Below, piece by piece: positions 11,228 to 22,575 of a stretch of 64,000 nucleotides of DNA. Both the position numbers and the translations under genes were made by a program. The first letter of the stretch is position 1. Every line of letters starts with the position of its first letter. Source of the DNA: Acholoe squamosa (Eukaryota > Annelida > Polychaeta > Phyllodocida > Polynoidae); assembly GCA_949317995.1 (NCBI GenBank), contig OX439048.1:29083495-29147494 (forward strand), in the 5' to 3' direction. The notes beneath the pieces are model-generated. The model ran no database searches and was not told the DNA's origin. It saw only the letters and a list, made by a program, of their open reading frames with translations.

Positions 11228-11660
11228 AGTATAGTCCTTGTGCCTGATTTTCCCCTAAACCTTCCCCCCCTTATAGGTTCCCCCCATTCCTCCCCCCCCC
11301 CTCTCTTCTCTTTATTTATATATGAACAACACGTGTACTGTTAGCTCCAGTTACAACCATTTTATAGTATAAAGGATATGGAACAACTACAAATCAATGA
11401 TAAAGGTGTTATACTCAGTTTAATGTCCTTTTACTAATAATGTAACTAGACCTAGCTTGAGTTATTAACAATTCAAACGTATGACAAAAGTGTACAAACA
11501 CAGATCTATTTTCTCATTATTTATTGTGATGAAATTGTTATTTCCATATATAATTGTTGAACACATATAGTGTAAAGTGGTAAAATGTATGATTTGCTGC
11601 AGACCGGGACTGCCTGAAAGGGTGAGACACAGCAATAAATACAGTTTGTGTTATTAAAAA

Positions 11661-12196
11661 TACGACAAGATGGATAAAACTGAAATATTATTTATTTTCC
11701 CCAAAAAAGAGGGCAACATGTCATATCAAACTTATTGCACAACTGACGTGGTGCATGGGTGGGTGCTGGGGTCTCTGTCGGTGAGTGCAGACAGTTGCAA
11801 GGTTTTCACTCAGTATAGTGTCCACACTAGACAGAGAAATAGGTCATTTCAGACTGGATAATTGGTGTCCGCAGGGTAGGGTGGACACATAGAGAATTGG
11901 CTGCATTAGACTTAGAAGGAGTTTCCTACATTGAATTAAAGGGAAAATGATTCAATCTTTGCATAATGGCTGCTTTGAGGAGGTAGCTGTATTAGAGGCC
12001 TGGCCGTTAGGTGATGGTTAACTGTATCTTTAAAGGAAAAGACATCCCTATATTCAACTTGACTTATCTTCTTAGGATTTATATTGAATGACTAGACAGC
12101 AATCAAAAGATAAAGGAAAGGAATATGTAAGACAGAATTTACATATATATATATATATGGGGGACTGTAGTCAGATTTTGTTGAATTGTTAAAATT
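11661..12196. other. Intergenic with a short TA microsatellite
   Basis: No gene is supported. A short (AT)n run lies near 12140-12158. Confidence 0.5.
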
Positions 12197-12355
12197 CAGT
12201 GGCGGATTTAGACGGGGGGCGCAGCAGCGCGCATCCCCTTCTTTCTGCCAGTAGGTAAGAGTTTATTTTCCTTGTTTAAGCCTCAAATTTAGCCAAATAT
12301 AGGGGATAAATAAAGGGTGCACCCCCTCCTTTTCAAAATCCTGGAACTGCCACTG
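12197..12355. mobile_element. Short MITE, CAGTGGCGG...GCCACTG termini
   Basis: Left end CAGTGGCGGATTTAGAC and right end ATCCTGGAACTGCCACTG form an imperfect TIR. The core is a GC-rich foldback followed by a C-run. The flanks AAAATT and CAAATT are similar but not identical, so the duplication is uncertain. Resembles short hAT-type MITEs. Confidence 0.6.
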
Positions 12356-13555
12356 CAAATTGGAAATAGTTACCGGTACAACAAAAAATGTATATAGGTA
12401 GGAGGACTCCCATCATATTAGTCAGGTGTGGCAAAGAAGGAGTAATAACAAGACACGGCTTTGACACTTAAAGGTAGTTTTAAAGGCATTGCACATACCC
12501 TATATCCTCTTTGTCATGCTATTTTGTTGATTTAAGTGGTTGCTAAGCAACCGTGAATAACTGAATCGCCATACCCTAATTGTCCAAAATCAATCAAAAA
12601 ACCTTTGCCGAACCTTAGTGCAAGGTATACCCCCTTGGCTACCTATGGGATTGCACCATAGCCCAGCACATGCCCTATCAAGAGGACTTCTTGTAAGCCT
12701 TAAAGAACATTCAAGTGTCATATGTCTTGTAAATAAAGAATTTCCTCATATTCTCGGTTTCTACTTCTTTATCACCTTCCTACTGCTACACAAATTTAGT
12801 TTAAAAGCTTCATTAGTTTTGGAAGCTCCATAGGTTTTTAGTATGGAAGTCTATGGCGAATAAACTTCTACTTCCACTTTCATTTGCCAAAATTTGAAAC
12901 ATACGATTTTTCCCAAAATCGAACAGCTTATGGAGAAAAGTCCTACACACTCAGTCTCACTGGTTTAGATCCATTCACTTGCAAATACTAGTTGAGTGAT
13001 TAATCCTTCCTTAGAGCATGCCTGTCTCATAGAACTGGGTCCTACTATACATAATACAAGAAATGTGAAGCACATGTAAAAGATATGAATGACTGTTATG
13101 AACTCTATACCAATAGATGTTGACCTAGATAAGCTCCACGAAAGATTGATGAAAAAATATGAAAATTACGGGAAAAATGCCTAAAAACTGCCAATAAGTG
13201 ACCAAAATTCACATAATTAAAAAGGTTATTCCAGGATCAGTCCTATTTTGCTAGGGTTGGTCGGGTAACTGGAAACAAACCTTTTTTTGTAGGCCTAGAT
13301 AGAGTGAGTGAGTAATAGATGCTTAAAATGCCATTTTGACAGTTAGGGCCATATTCATGGCAAAAAGAACTATATATTAATTTGAGTTGAATAATAAATG
13401 AATGGTGGTTATTTCAATTGTAGGGTGGGCCTAGAGTTCCCCTGGACTCTAGATCCAGGGGACTATACATGTGGACAGGAAACACATAATTATGGTTTGT
13501 TACCAATGATTGAGACACACTTCATTAATTATGCCAATATTGAAATGTAATATAT
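12356..13555. other. Intergenic, fragment of a dispersed repeat
   Basis: Contains an isolated GTTGCTAAGCAAC palindrome (about 12537) and, at 13235-13300, a copy of a dispersed motif (TTGCTAGGGTTGGTCGGG then ACTGGAAACAAACC) also seen near 26410, 40590, 55570 and 57780. No gene recognised. Confidence 0.5.
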
Positions 13556-13641
13556 GATGATTATGCTTGCACTAGTGCCTTTAGGCAGAGCCGAGTGCCT
13601 CTATCAAGTACCTAAAAGGCATGAGTGCAAGCATAATCATC
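13556..13641. repeat. Near-perfect hairpin (86 bp)
   Basis: The left arm starts GATGATTATGCTTGCACT and the right arm ends AGTGCAAGCATAATCATC; TGCCTTTAGG pairs with CCTAAAAGGCA further in. Probably a foldback MITE core. A transcribed hairpin RNA cannot be excluded. Confidence 0.75.
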
Positions 13642-13769
13642 CACATTGCGTTTATACCACGGTCTGCACCTTCAGGATGCACATTCTGCATTCACTGACA
13701 TACAAACATAATTATATATGGTATCCATAGGGCCCCAGACATAAGACTCATCTAACCCAACACCTTTGT

Positions 13770-13850
13770 CCAGCCCCGTGGCTTAATGGATAGCATGAAT
13801 CACTTTGAATCAGAAGATCCCTGGTTCTAGTCCCACCTATGCTGAGCTTT
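13770..13850 (+). mobile_element. tRNA-Gln-like SINE head
   Basis: An A-box-like TGGCTTAATGG lies at 13779-13789 and a B-box GGTTCTAGTCC at 13823-13833, at tRNA spacing. Between them CTTTGAA matches the anticodon loop of tRNA-Gln (TTG). The acceptor and T stems do not pair well, so this is a SINE head or tRNA pseudogene rather than a functional tRNA. The SINE 3' end was not defined. Confidence 0.6.
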
Positions 13851-14289
13851 TCCTGTATGAACCACTGTCAAAGCTAAACCTAAAGTGCTGTCCCATATAA
13901 GAATAGTATAGAAAGAGAACACTGTCAATAATGAAGTGTCAACTCTCAGTACCTCTACCCAGTGATAAAAGCACTCAGATTATCCAGTTTGGGCACCCAA
14001 AATCGTTCTGAAATGTGATAACCGTGGTATAGTCTATGATAATATTGTACACATCACACGATTTCACAGATGAATGTGTCCGCGCATATGTGCACATGTA
14101 CAAAAAGGGGGCAGAATAAAACCGTAGTGTTGTAGATTTTAATAGAATAGTAGAGAATAGACCTGTGAGGCATAGCGCGGCAACTTGTAATCTTGTGTCT
14201 AGTAGTAGAATAATAGGAAAGCTAACTTCAAAGGCAATTAAAGGTTGTACCAATGCCTCAATATTGTGCCAAAATAGTCCATAGGAGAA

Positions 14290-14445
14290 GAACAGTGAAC
14301 GAAAATAAAAATCAGGCCTCCCCTATCCCTTACACCGTGGCGACTCTGAACCATTGACTAGTCTACAAGTCTCACTAGTAGGACTTAGAGTCGCCGCGCT
14401 AAAAACTTAGAGTTAGACCCTTTTGTGTGGGCTAGGGAAGCCCAC
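14290..14445. repeat. Imperfect inverted repeat
   Basis: CAGGCCTCCCCTA near 14314 is loosely mirrored by TAGGGAAGCCCA near 14430, and GTGGCGACTCTGAA by TTAGAGTCGCCGC further in. Looks like a decayed MITE. Confidence 0.45.
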
Positions 14446-16627
14446 CCATGAAAAGATTGTAGTTAACACAGCAGAGAGCAGCCTTCCCTCATGAATTCTA
14501 TGATGTCACAAAAGACCAAATGCACCAGTTACTGCACAGAGGATGTTTCAAAGATTTTTTTTATCAAAGTGACGTGTACAATGTCATGCATCTTATGGGG
14601 TAAGTTGGTGGGGCTATTAAGTGCTAACAATCAAACAAAACACGCAGCTACTTTCAAAATGCACCTGTCAGCAGCATTTACTTGTAAGTGGCCAGTGCTG
14701 TGCAGTCTACATTCAGGTGTATTTGCTCCATTGTGAACAATTACCACTGGCAATGGGTATTTGATTTGTACCCTTTATTGATTAACAAGGCGTTAAATAC
14801 TGTACAGATAGTAGATTCTATGTACTGCGTATGGTTTGCTTAGAGAGTGCTACAGTCGTTCGCTTACGATGTTCATGACAAATAAAAATATTTTCCAAAA
14901 AATAAATTTGTCCCTCCCTCCCTCATGGGTGTGAAAAATCCCACCCTCTGGACAGGAAACAGACACATTTTTAAAGGTGGCCTTTCTGCTGAAAAGCAGT
15001 TTAAATAATTCGTGAGCATTGACGCATCCTGTAATGTATAAATGGCATACCGTCATTTGAAGGGGGATTGTTCATCACAAGATATCACAAAGCCTTCTAC
15101 CCTTGGCTACTTGATACTTGAAAGCAGCCTCAGTGAGTCAGCTCCACAGGTCTGCATTCATGCATTATGATGGTTGTAAAATGCTATGATATATTCTGTA
15201 ACCATTATTTAGTTAAACAGCTGGTACACGATTGAAATCTGTAACATAAAAATCAATTTGCACACATCTACAGCATATCGTGTATATACCTGTTCTGCTG
15301 GGAGGAACCGTATCGATCCCATCTGTTGGGAATGCCAACCCTCAATTGACTGTCACTGGACCTATAACTGAATGATTTTTATCGACAGGTCTATGGAGAA
15401 TTCTCCATCCCTAATGCACAGATGTATTGGGATGTCCCTTCTATCACATCAAGCTTGAGTGCAATGTGTCTTCAATGGGCCCGCATTCTGTGAATCTCGC
15501 TGTGTGTGCCTTGCAGGCAGATCTCATCGAGACTGATAGGTTTACACTATCAAAGCTATTTACCTTCGGAAAGGGGCCACTTTTATGCTATATCAAGTTC
15601 TTAAAGCCCCATGCCAACTCAGCATAAAGCGCACAGGGCTTGTTGTTCTCATAGTTCTCATTACGTCTTGAAATGGTAAACTCTGATGCAGCATTTAATT
15701 AGCTGCATTATTGAATGTTATTCTTCATTTCCACCTCTAGAACATGCCTGAGAAATTTAATAGTTTGATTTGGATATTGGAATAGCCTACCTCAGGTTCC
15801 CATCTCAGACTGAACCAGGCTTCGTCTAAGAAAGATAAGGATAATTAGGATACAGCCTTTCATAGCCTTCACTGCTTTAATGACATCAGTATTTACAGAG
15901 TAATGTGCTGAGGTACAGCATTTGCAGTTCAAGGATATTCTTTAGCCTTTCAACTTATAAATAACATCCTATAATACCATGGACTCAATGACTGGCATAG
16001 GGGTGTCTGTGTCTCTAGAGTAATGAAATTTTCATCATGTTAAACACACTATTCATAAAATCTAATCTGTTTTCCCAACCCCTGAATAAGATATAATTTG
16101 CAGACTTCCCGGCATAAGATAAAGTTCTAACTTGTCAGTCCTAGAATCAGGCCTGCACTTGACAACTCCTCTATCTAATTTTTGGAAAGCCCTACACTGA
16201 AACCTGTTGTTGAAAAGAGTAGTATATATTTCCCCATGCTAAGTTATGGCATCTCGGCAATTAGCAAAGCCAACTCACTTCTCTTGCAGTATAGAGATTA
16301 TCCTTTCTACACTGACGGCAAAGGTCAAGAAACTGCTTGGAGAGCAGATGCTGTTTTGGCACCGGTATAATCACCCGATGTCATCTGATTCATGATAACT
16401 CCTAATGGCAGATACTAGGTCTTAGACTGTCATTTCATGTTGTTCTAAATGATGGCCTGCCACACTCACATGTGACCGGAAAGCCATCTACCAGTGCCTC
16501 CTTTGACGTCATGACGGATACTTAGTTGATTTGGCATTACCATGGTTATGGCTTTCATGTCGGCCAGACAGGCCTTATGGTGCCACTGTGTCTGGCAATG
16601 GATATAGACAGAATTAAACGAACATGG
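14446..16627. other. Intergenic, nothing recognised
   Basis: No supported gene, RNA or repeat family in about 2.2 kb. Short ORFs lack domain-like sequence or splice context. Confidence 0.5.
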
Positions 16628-16692
16628 CGTACATTGTGGTCGATCCCTCGGGGGAGACAGCCCCCCTCATGGTGGATCGACCACAATGTATG
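16628..16692. repeat. Hairpin with 19-bp arms
   Basis: CGTACATTGTGGTCGATCC is mirrored by GGATCGACCACAATGTATG across a GC-rich loop. Weaker pairing extends outwards (ACAGAATT and AGTTCTGT). Foldback-type structure. Confidence 0.7.
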
Positions 16693-16814
16693 TAATTGGA
16701 GTTCAGTTCTGTATTTATTTCATGTTATGATGATAAAATGTCTAAGGATAGGGCATTGCCCTAAAATGATCTATGGGCAACTGTGTTCTATGTGCTATGC
16801 TAAACTATGCTTTA

Positions 16815-18846
16815 ACTAATTGCTGACAAATAGTGAGTAATTACTGACATATATTGAATAGTTGCTCACAAATACTGCATTATTACCGACATAGGAGGAG
16901 GTACTGGCATATATTGACTGAATGCTGACAAAAAGTGAGTAAAATACTGACATTTATTGACTAATTGCTGACAAATTGTATGTAAATACTGACATGTGTT
17001 GACTAATTTCTGATATCAAATGACTAAATACTGACATATCCTGAATAATTGCTGACAAAGAGTGAGTAATTACTGACATATATTGACTATTTCTGATAAA
17101 TAGTCAATAATTACTGAAATATATTGACTAATTGCTGAAAAAGAGTGAGTAATTACTGACATATATTGACTAATTTCTGATAAGTTGTGAGCAATTACTG
17201 ACATATATATCGACTAATTGCTGACAAAAAGTGAGTAATTACTAATATGTATTGAATGATTGCTGACAAATAGTGAGCAGTTACTGACATATAGACTAAT
17301 TGCTGACAAATAGTGAGCAGTTACTAACATATATTGACTAAATGCTGATACAATGTAAGTAACTTCTACCATGTAATGACTAATTGCTGACAAATAGTGA
17401 ATAATTACTAACATATTTATATTAACTAATTGCTGACAAATAGTCCATATATACTGACATATTTTGACACATACCAGTCAAGGCAGGATGCACAATTGAA
17501 TCAATGGCTATTTCTCTGTTATATATTGACTAAATGCTGACAGATTGTGAGTAAATACTGACATGTATTGACAATTGCTGATATAGAGTGACTTAGTACT
17601 GACATATATTGATTAATTGCTGACAAATTGTGAGTAAAATTATACTGATATATATTGACGAATTGCTGACAAATAGTGAACAATTACTAGTGCTGACAAA
17701 TAGTGAGTAAATACTGACATATATTGATTAATTGCTGACAAATAGTGCATAATTACTGACATATATTGACAAATTGCTGACAAATAGAGAACAATTACTA
17801 ACATATTTTAACTAATTGCTGACAAATAGTCCATAGATACTGACATATTTTGACTAATATCTGACAAATTGTGAGAAAGGGAGGATGCACAATTGAATCA
17901 ATGGCTATTCCTTGGTTATATATTGACTAATTGCTGACAGATTGTGAGTAAATACTGACATGTATTGATAATTGCTGATATAGAATGACTAAGTCTTGAC
18001 GTATATTGACTAATTGCTGACAAATTGTGAGTAAATACTGACATATTTCGACTAATTGCTAACAAATGGTGAGTAATTACTAACATATATTGACTAATTG
18101 CTGATAAATGGCGAGTAATTACTGACATATATATATTGACTAATATCTGATAAATTGTGAGTAATTACTGACATACCGTAAATCCCCGGTCACAAGCCGG
18201 CCCCGGTCATAAGCCGGGGGGTGAGTTCAGGAAAAAAATAAAAGCCGGTTTTTGGGTCAAATTTTTACCATTTTCTCTTTATTCTATAGTAAAAAACCCC
18301 AGTCATAAGCCGGGGGGGGGCTTTGGGAAAAATTTAGAAGCCGGTTTGAGCCCAAAATAGAAAAAGAAAATCAGGCTTATGACCGGGGATTTACGGTATG
18401 TGGACTAAGTGTTGTTATAAGATGGAGCAGGTAAGGTCTAAGACCTAAAAGACCCGAGTTTTTAATGCAATTTTGAATGCTATTTTCAATTCAATTTTCA
18501 ATATTCAATCAGATATTGACAAATAGTGAGTGATTACTGACATATGTTGATGAACTGCTGACAAATAATGAGCAATTACTAACATGTATTGACTAATTGC
18601 TGACAAATAGTGCATTATTACTGACATATTTGGACTAATTACTGACAAAAAGTGAGTAATTACTGACAAAAAGTGAGTAATTACTAACATAAATTGGCTA
18701 ATTGCTGACAAATAGTGCATTATTACTGACATACTTGGACTAATTACTGACAAAAAGTGAGTAATTAATGACAAAAAATGAGTAATTACTAAGACAAATT
18801 GACTAATTGCTGACAAATAGTGCATTATTACTGACATATTTGCTGA
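16815..18846. repeat. 42-bp satellite array 1
   Basis: Tandem, diverged copies of a unit made of two related 21-bp halves: ATTACTGACATATATTGACT then AATTGCTGACAAATAGTGAG. Read on the minus strand the unit is 14 codons and often stop-free, giving ORFs rich in SVITHYLSAISQYM; these are repeat by-products. Near 17470 and 17880 the array contains a non-satellite phrase (GATGCACAATTGAATCAATG) that recurs in the second array. A MITE interrupts it at 18176-18396, and about 80 bp near 18410-18500 are non-satellite. Confidence 0.9.
18176..18396. mobile_element. TA-flanked MITE, CCGTAAATCCCCGG family
   Basis: Begins CCGTAAATCCCCGGTCA and ends TGACCGGGGATTTACGG, flanked by TA. The interior repeats CATAAGCCGG in both orientations. 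It sits inside a satellite unit: removing it leaves ACTGACATATGTGGACTAA, close to the satellite consensus. No coding capacity. Relatives with similar ends lie at 39594-39884 and about 60082-60546. Confidence 0.88.
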
Positions 18847-18849
18847 CAA

Positions 18850-20850
18850 TGCAAAATGCCATCCATAAAAGGGTTAACTGCACATCAATGCCTTGTCTAT
18901 CAATAAAGGGTTGACTGTGCATCAATGCATCATGCTATCCCTAAGGGGTTAACTGTGTATCAATGCATCATGCCATCCATAAAGGGTTAAGTGCATCAAT
19001 GCATCAGGTTATCCATGAAGGGTTAAAGTGCATCAATGCATCTTGCCATTCATAAAGGGTTAAATGTGCATCGATGCATCATGCCATACATAAAGGGTTA
19101 ACTGTGTATCAATGCATCATGCCACCCATAAAGGGTTAAAGTGCATCAATGCATCATGCCATTCATAAAGGGTTAAAGTGCATCAATGCATCATGCTATC
19201 CATAAAGGGTTAACTGTGCATCAATGCATCATGCGATCCATAAAGGGTTAACTGTGCATCACCGCATCATGCCACTCATAAAGGGTTAACTGTGCATCAA
19301 TGCTACATGCCATCCATAAAGGCTTAAAGTGAATCAATGAATCATGCCATTCATAAAGGGTTAAATGTGCATCAATGCATCATGCCATTCATAAAGGGTT
19401 AACCGTGTAACAATCCATCATGCCATCAATAAAGGGTTAAAGTGCATCACTGCATCATGCCATTCATAAATAGTTAACTGTGCATCAATGCATCATGGCA
19501 TTAATGAAGGCTTAAAGAGAATCAATGCATCATGCTATTCATAAAGGGTTAACTGTGTAACAATCCATCATGCTATCTATAAAGGCTTAAAGTGAATCAA
19601 TGCATCATGCCATTCATAAAGGGTTAAATGTGTATCAATCCATCATGCCACCAATAAAGTGTAAAAGTGCATCACTGCATCATTCCATTCTTAACGGGTT
19701 AAAGTGTGTCAATGCATCATGCCTTTCGTAAAGGGTTAAAGTGCATGAATGCATCATGCCTTTCATAAAAGGTTAAAGTACATCAATGCATCATGCCATT
19801 CATAAAGGGTTAACTGTGCATCAATGCATCATGCTATCCAAGAAGGGTTAACTGTGCATCAATACATCATGCCATCCATAAAGGGTTAAGGTGCATCAAT
19901 GCATCATGCCATCCATAAAGGGTTAAAGTGTGTCAATGCATCATGCCTTCCATAAAGGGTTAAAGTGCATCAATGCATCATGCCATTCATAAAGGGTTAA
20001 CTGTGCATCAATGCATCATTGTATCTATAAAGGGTTAACTGTGCATCACCACATCATGCCACCCATAAAGGGTTAAATGTGCATCAATGCTTTGTGAAAT
20101 CCATAAAGGGCTAACTGTCCATCAATGCATCATGCTATCTAAGAAGGGTTAACTGTGCATCAATGCATCATGCCATCCATAAAGGGTTAAAGTGCATCAA
20201 TGCATCATGTCATTCATAAAGGGTTAAATGTGCATCACTGCATCTTGCCATCCATGAAGGGTTAAATGTGCATTAATGCATCATGCTATCTATAAAGGGT
20301 TAGATGTGCATCAATGCATCATGCCATTCATAAAGGGTTAACTGTGTATCAATGCATCATGCCACCCATAAAGGGTTAACTGCACATCAATCCATCATGC
20401 CTTCAATAAAGGGTTAAAGTGCATCAATGCATCATGTCATTCATAAAGGGTTAACCGTGCATCAATGCATCATGCCTTTCATAAAGGGTAAAAGTGCATC
20501 AATGCATCATGCCATTTTTAAAGGGTTAAAGTGCATCAATGCATCATGCCATTCATAACGGGTTAACTGTGCATCAATGCATCACGCTATCCATAAAGGG
20601 TTAAATGTGTCTCAATGCATCATGCTATCCATAAAGGGTTAAATGTGCATCAATGCATCATGCCATTCATAAAAAGTTAAATGTGCATCAATGCTTCATG
20701 CTATCCATAAAGGGTTAAATGTGTATCAATGCATCATGCTATCTATAAAGGCTTAAAGTGAATCAATGCATCATGCCATTCATAAAGGGTTGACTGTGTA
20801 TCAATGCATCATGCCATCCATAAAGGGTTAAAGTGCATCAATGCATCATA
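18850..20850. repeat. 37/38-bp satellite array
   Basis: About 50 copies of a unit reading CCATAAAGGGTTAA, then AGTGCATCAATG or CTGTGCATCAATG, then CATCATG. The unit contains the self-complementary ATGCAT. Copies vary by single bases and small indels. It begins where the 42-bp array ends. No ORF persists. Confidence 0.92.
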
Positions 20851-22271
20851 GGGAAGTATGTGCGGCCCCTGGACAGCCTGCTAATCCTGTAAGGATCACA
20901 TTGTGAATCAATGCATCATAAACCCTATGTACTACCCTATGTATACCCGTATAGAAACAGACACCAGTGCATTAAAGGGTTAAAATGGGTTTTCACAGCT
21001 ATATCCAGGGTGAGTAGACTTTCTTTGTCCAAGCACTAACAGCCAATATTAAAAGGATATGTTGGTCCCTGTGCAACCCTATGTGTAATCCTATGAGTAA
21101 AAAAAGGGCAATATGTGGCTAGGCTATAGCAAGTCTACACTAGAAGGGCGATTCAACATCGGTGAACATGGTTCTTGTAAGTATTCTTTGGGCAGTCTAT
21201 GCCCAAAGAATAATAAAGATGCTTAAAATCAATGAATTTAGCATGTAAATAAGTCACGTGGCCAGCAGTGTGGATCGAGACACGTTACGCCACTGGAGGT
21301 GTGGCGTAGGCCACTCTAGTGTTAAGTCTATGGAGAGTTGTTAGGCCAGTTGTTATTCACATGAAATAAAGGCTTGTCCTTTCATGGCAGTTTCTGCTGA
21401 CAGCAGCCTGATGGTATTGACAGCACAAATGAACACCAATCTTCCTCTTTAAGTTTAAAGCATGAGATGAGATTGTGCTTGGTAAATCTCAATTTGTACA
21501 TCACAGAGAGAGGATAGCCAGTCTTTTAACATCGCTGCAGCTTATGTACATATGCAAGTTGGCATAAGAATACACAGAGGTTTAGCTGCTAATGGCAGAT
21601 ATTCATTATAAAATCATAACAATGAGCCCATTGATACTTTGTTGCAGAAATCGCAGATGCAAGGTCTTTGGAATAATAAGAAAGGACAGAATATGATCCT
21701 TTGGATCTGAAACTAAGCACGTCCTAGTTGATACGATGAAAACTAAGTCTACACTCAATTTCTTCCTTAGCTTTACCTTTAGCAATTTATATAAAAATGA
21801 CCAAAATGGATATACTTTGACAACATTAGACCTGCCATTGTGACACCCTTACGTAAGATGACTGCATGTATACCCTCTTCTGAAATTATCAGTGCAGATG
21901 GAATGCACGAAACTATTAAGTTTTGGTTAACAATCTATCTTCTCTTAAATCATCATTGTATCTAGGCACTGATAGGAATCGTGTTGTGAACTATAAAAGC
22001 TTACAAGCCCAGCCCATGCATGGGAACGTCTCCCTGTGGTGGGGAAATGAGAAGCGGTAGGGGTATGAGAAGCGGTACTGGTCTACTATCTGCTTTCATG
22101 TAACATTAATTCATTCATCAATCATTTTGGGCTATTAAGTGTCAGATGGGACAAATTCCCTACGACGCCCTTGCATTTCTTATTTAGTGTTTCATGGAGG
22201 CTACACATCTATTGGAAGATTTGACCATGTATTTCAGAAAGGGATAACCTATGGGATAACCTATGTTTATG
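20851..22271. other. Intergenic
   Basis: A short degenerate tail of the 37-bp array (to about 21000) is followed by unremarkable sequence. No gene supported. Confidence 0.5.
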
Positions 22272-22575
22272 CACTGAAAACCTGGAAGAGCCGAAACTAG
22301 TCAGCGGTGACGACTTTAGGTCCTCAGGTTGACAATACCTAAAACAACTACTTTAAGTGGTCAAAATGACGACTTAAGGTCGTCATCCTGACGACCTAAT
22401 TCGTCAGTATGACGACTCTGTATTGTCAGTATTGTCATACTGACGACTTAGGTGGTCAAAATGACGACCTAAAGTCGTCATTGTGACCACCTAAAGTAGC
22501 TGTATTAGGTATTGTCAACCTGGGAACATAAAGTCGTCACCACTGACTAGTTTCGGATCTTCCAGGTTTTCAGTG
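22272..22575. mobile_element. Foldback element with GACGAC/GTCGTC core
   Basis: The left end CACTGAAAACCTGGAAGA is mirrored by TCTTCCAGGTTTTCAGTG at the right. Pairing continues almost to the centre, so nearly the whole 304 bp can form one hairpin. The core is built from GACGAC/GTCGTC motifs joined by CTAAAGT and AGGTATTGTC. No target duplication could be fixed and there is no coding sequence. Confidence 0.85.

Larger units (their letters stand above)
5521..11660 (+). mobile_element. Decayed near full-length CR1/L2-type non-LTR retrotransposon (LINE)
   Basis: About 6.1 kb on the + strand holds an ORF1 (5697-7736), a spacer, an ORF2 (8252-11227) and a 3' region with an AATAAA at 11634-11639, just before the apparent end. 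ORF2 has the order APE-type endonuclease, linker, reverse transcriptase and short C-terminal segment, without RNase H or gag/LTR features. Both ORFs carry frameshifts and stops, and a MITE interrupts the endonuclease, so the copy is inactive. Placement in the CR1/L2/Jockey group rests on motif style and on the esterase-like domain in ORF1. No target site duplication was found. Confidence 0.85.

Noticed and set aside
18505..18849. 114-codon minus-strand ORF and similar ORFs in the 42-bp arrays
   Set aside because: The protein is a translation of the satellite unit; no start context, splice site or domain supports a gene.
18850..20850. GGGTTAA phrases resembling telomere repeats
   Set aside because: They occur once per 37/38-bp unit with unrelated sequence between, not as consecutive hexamers, so this is an ordinary satellite.
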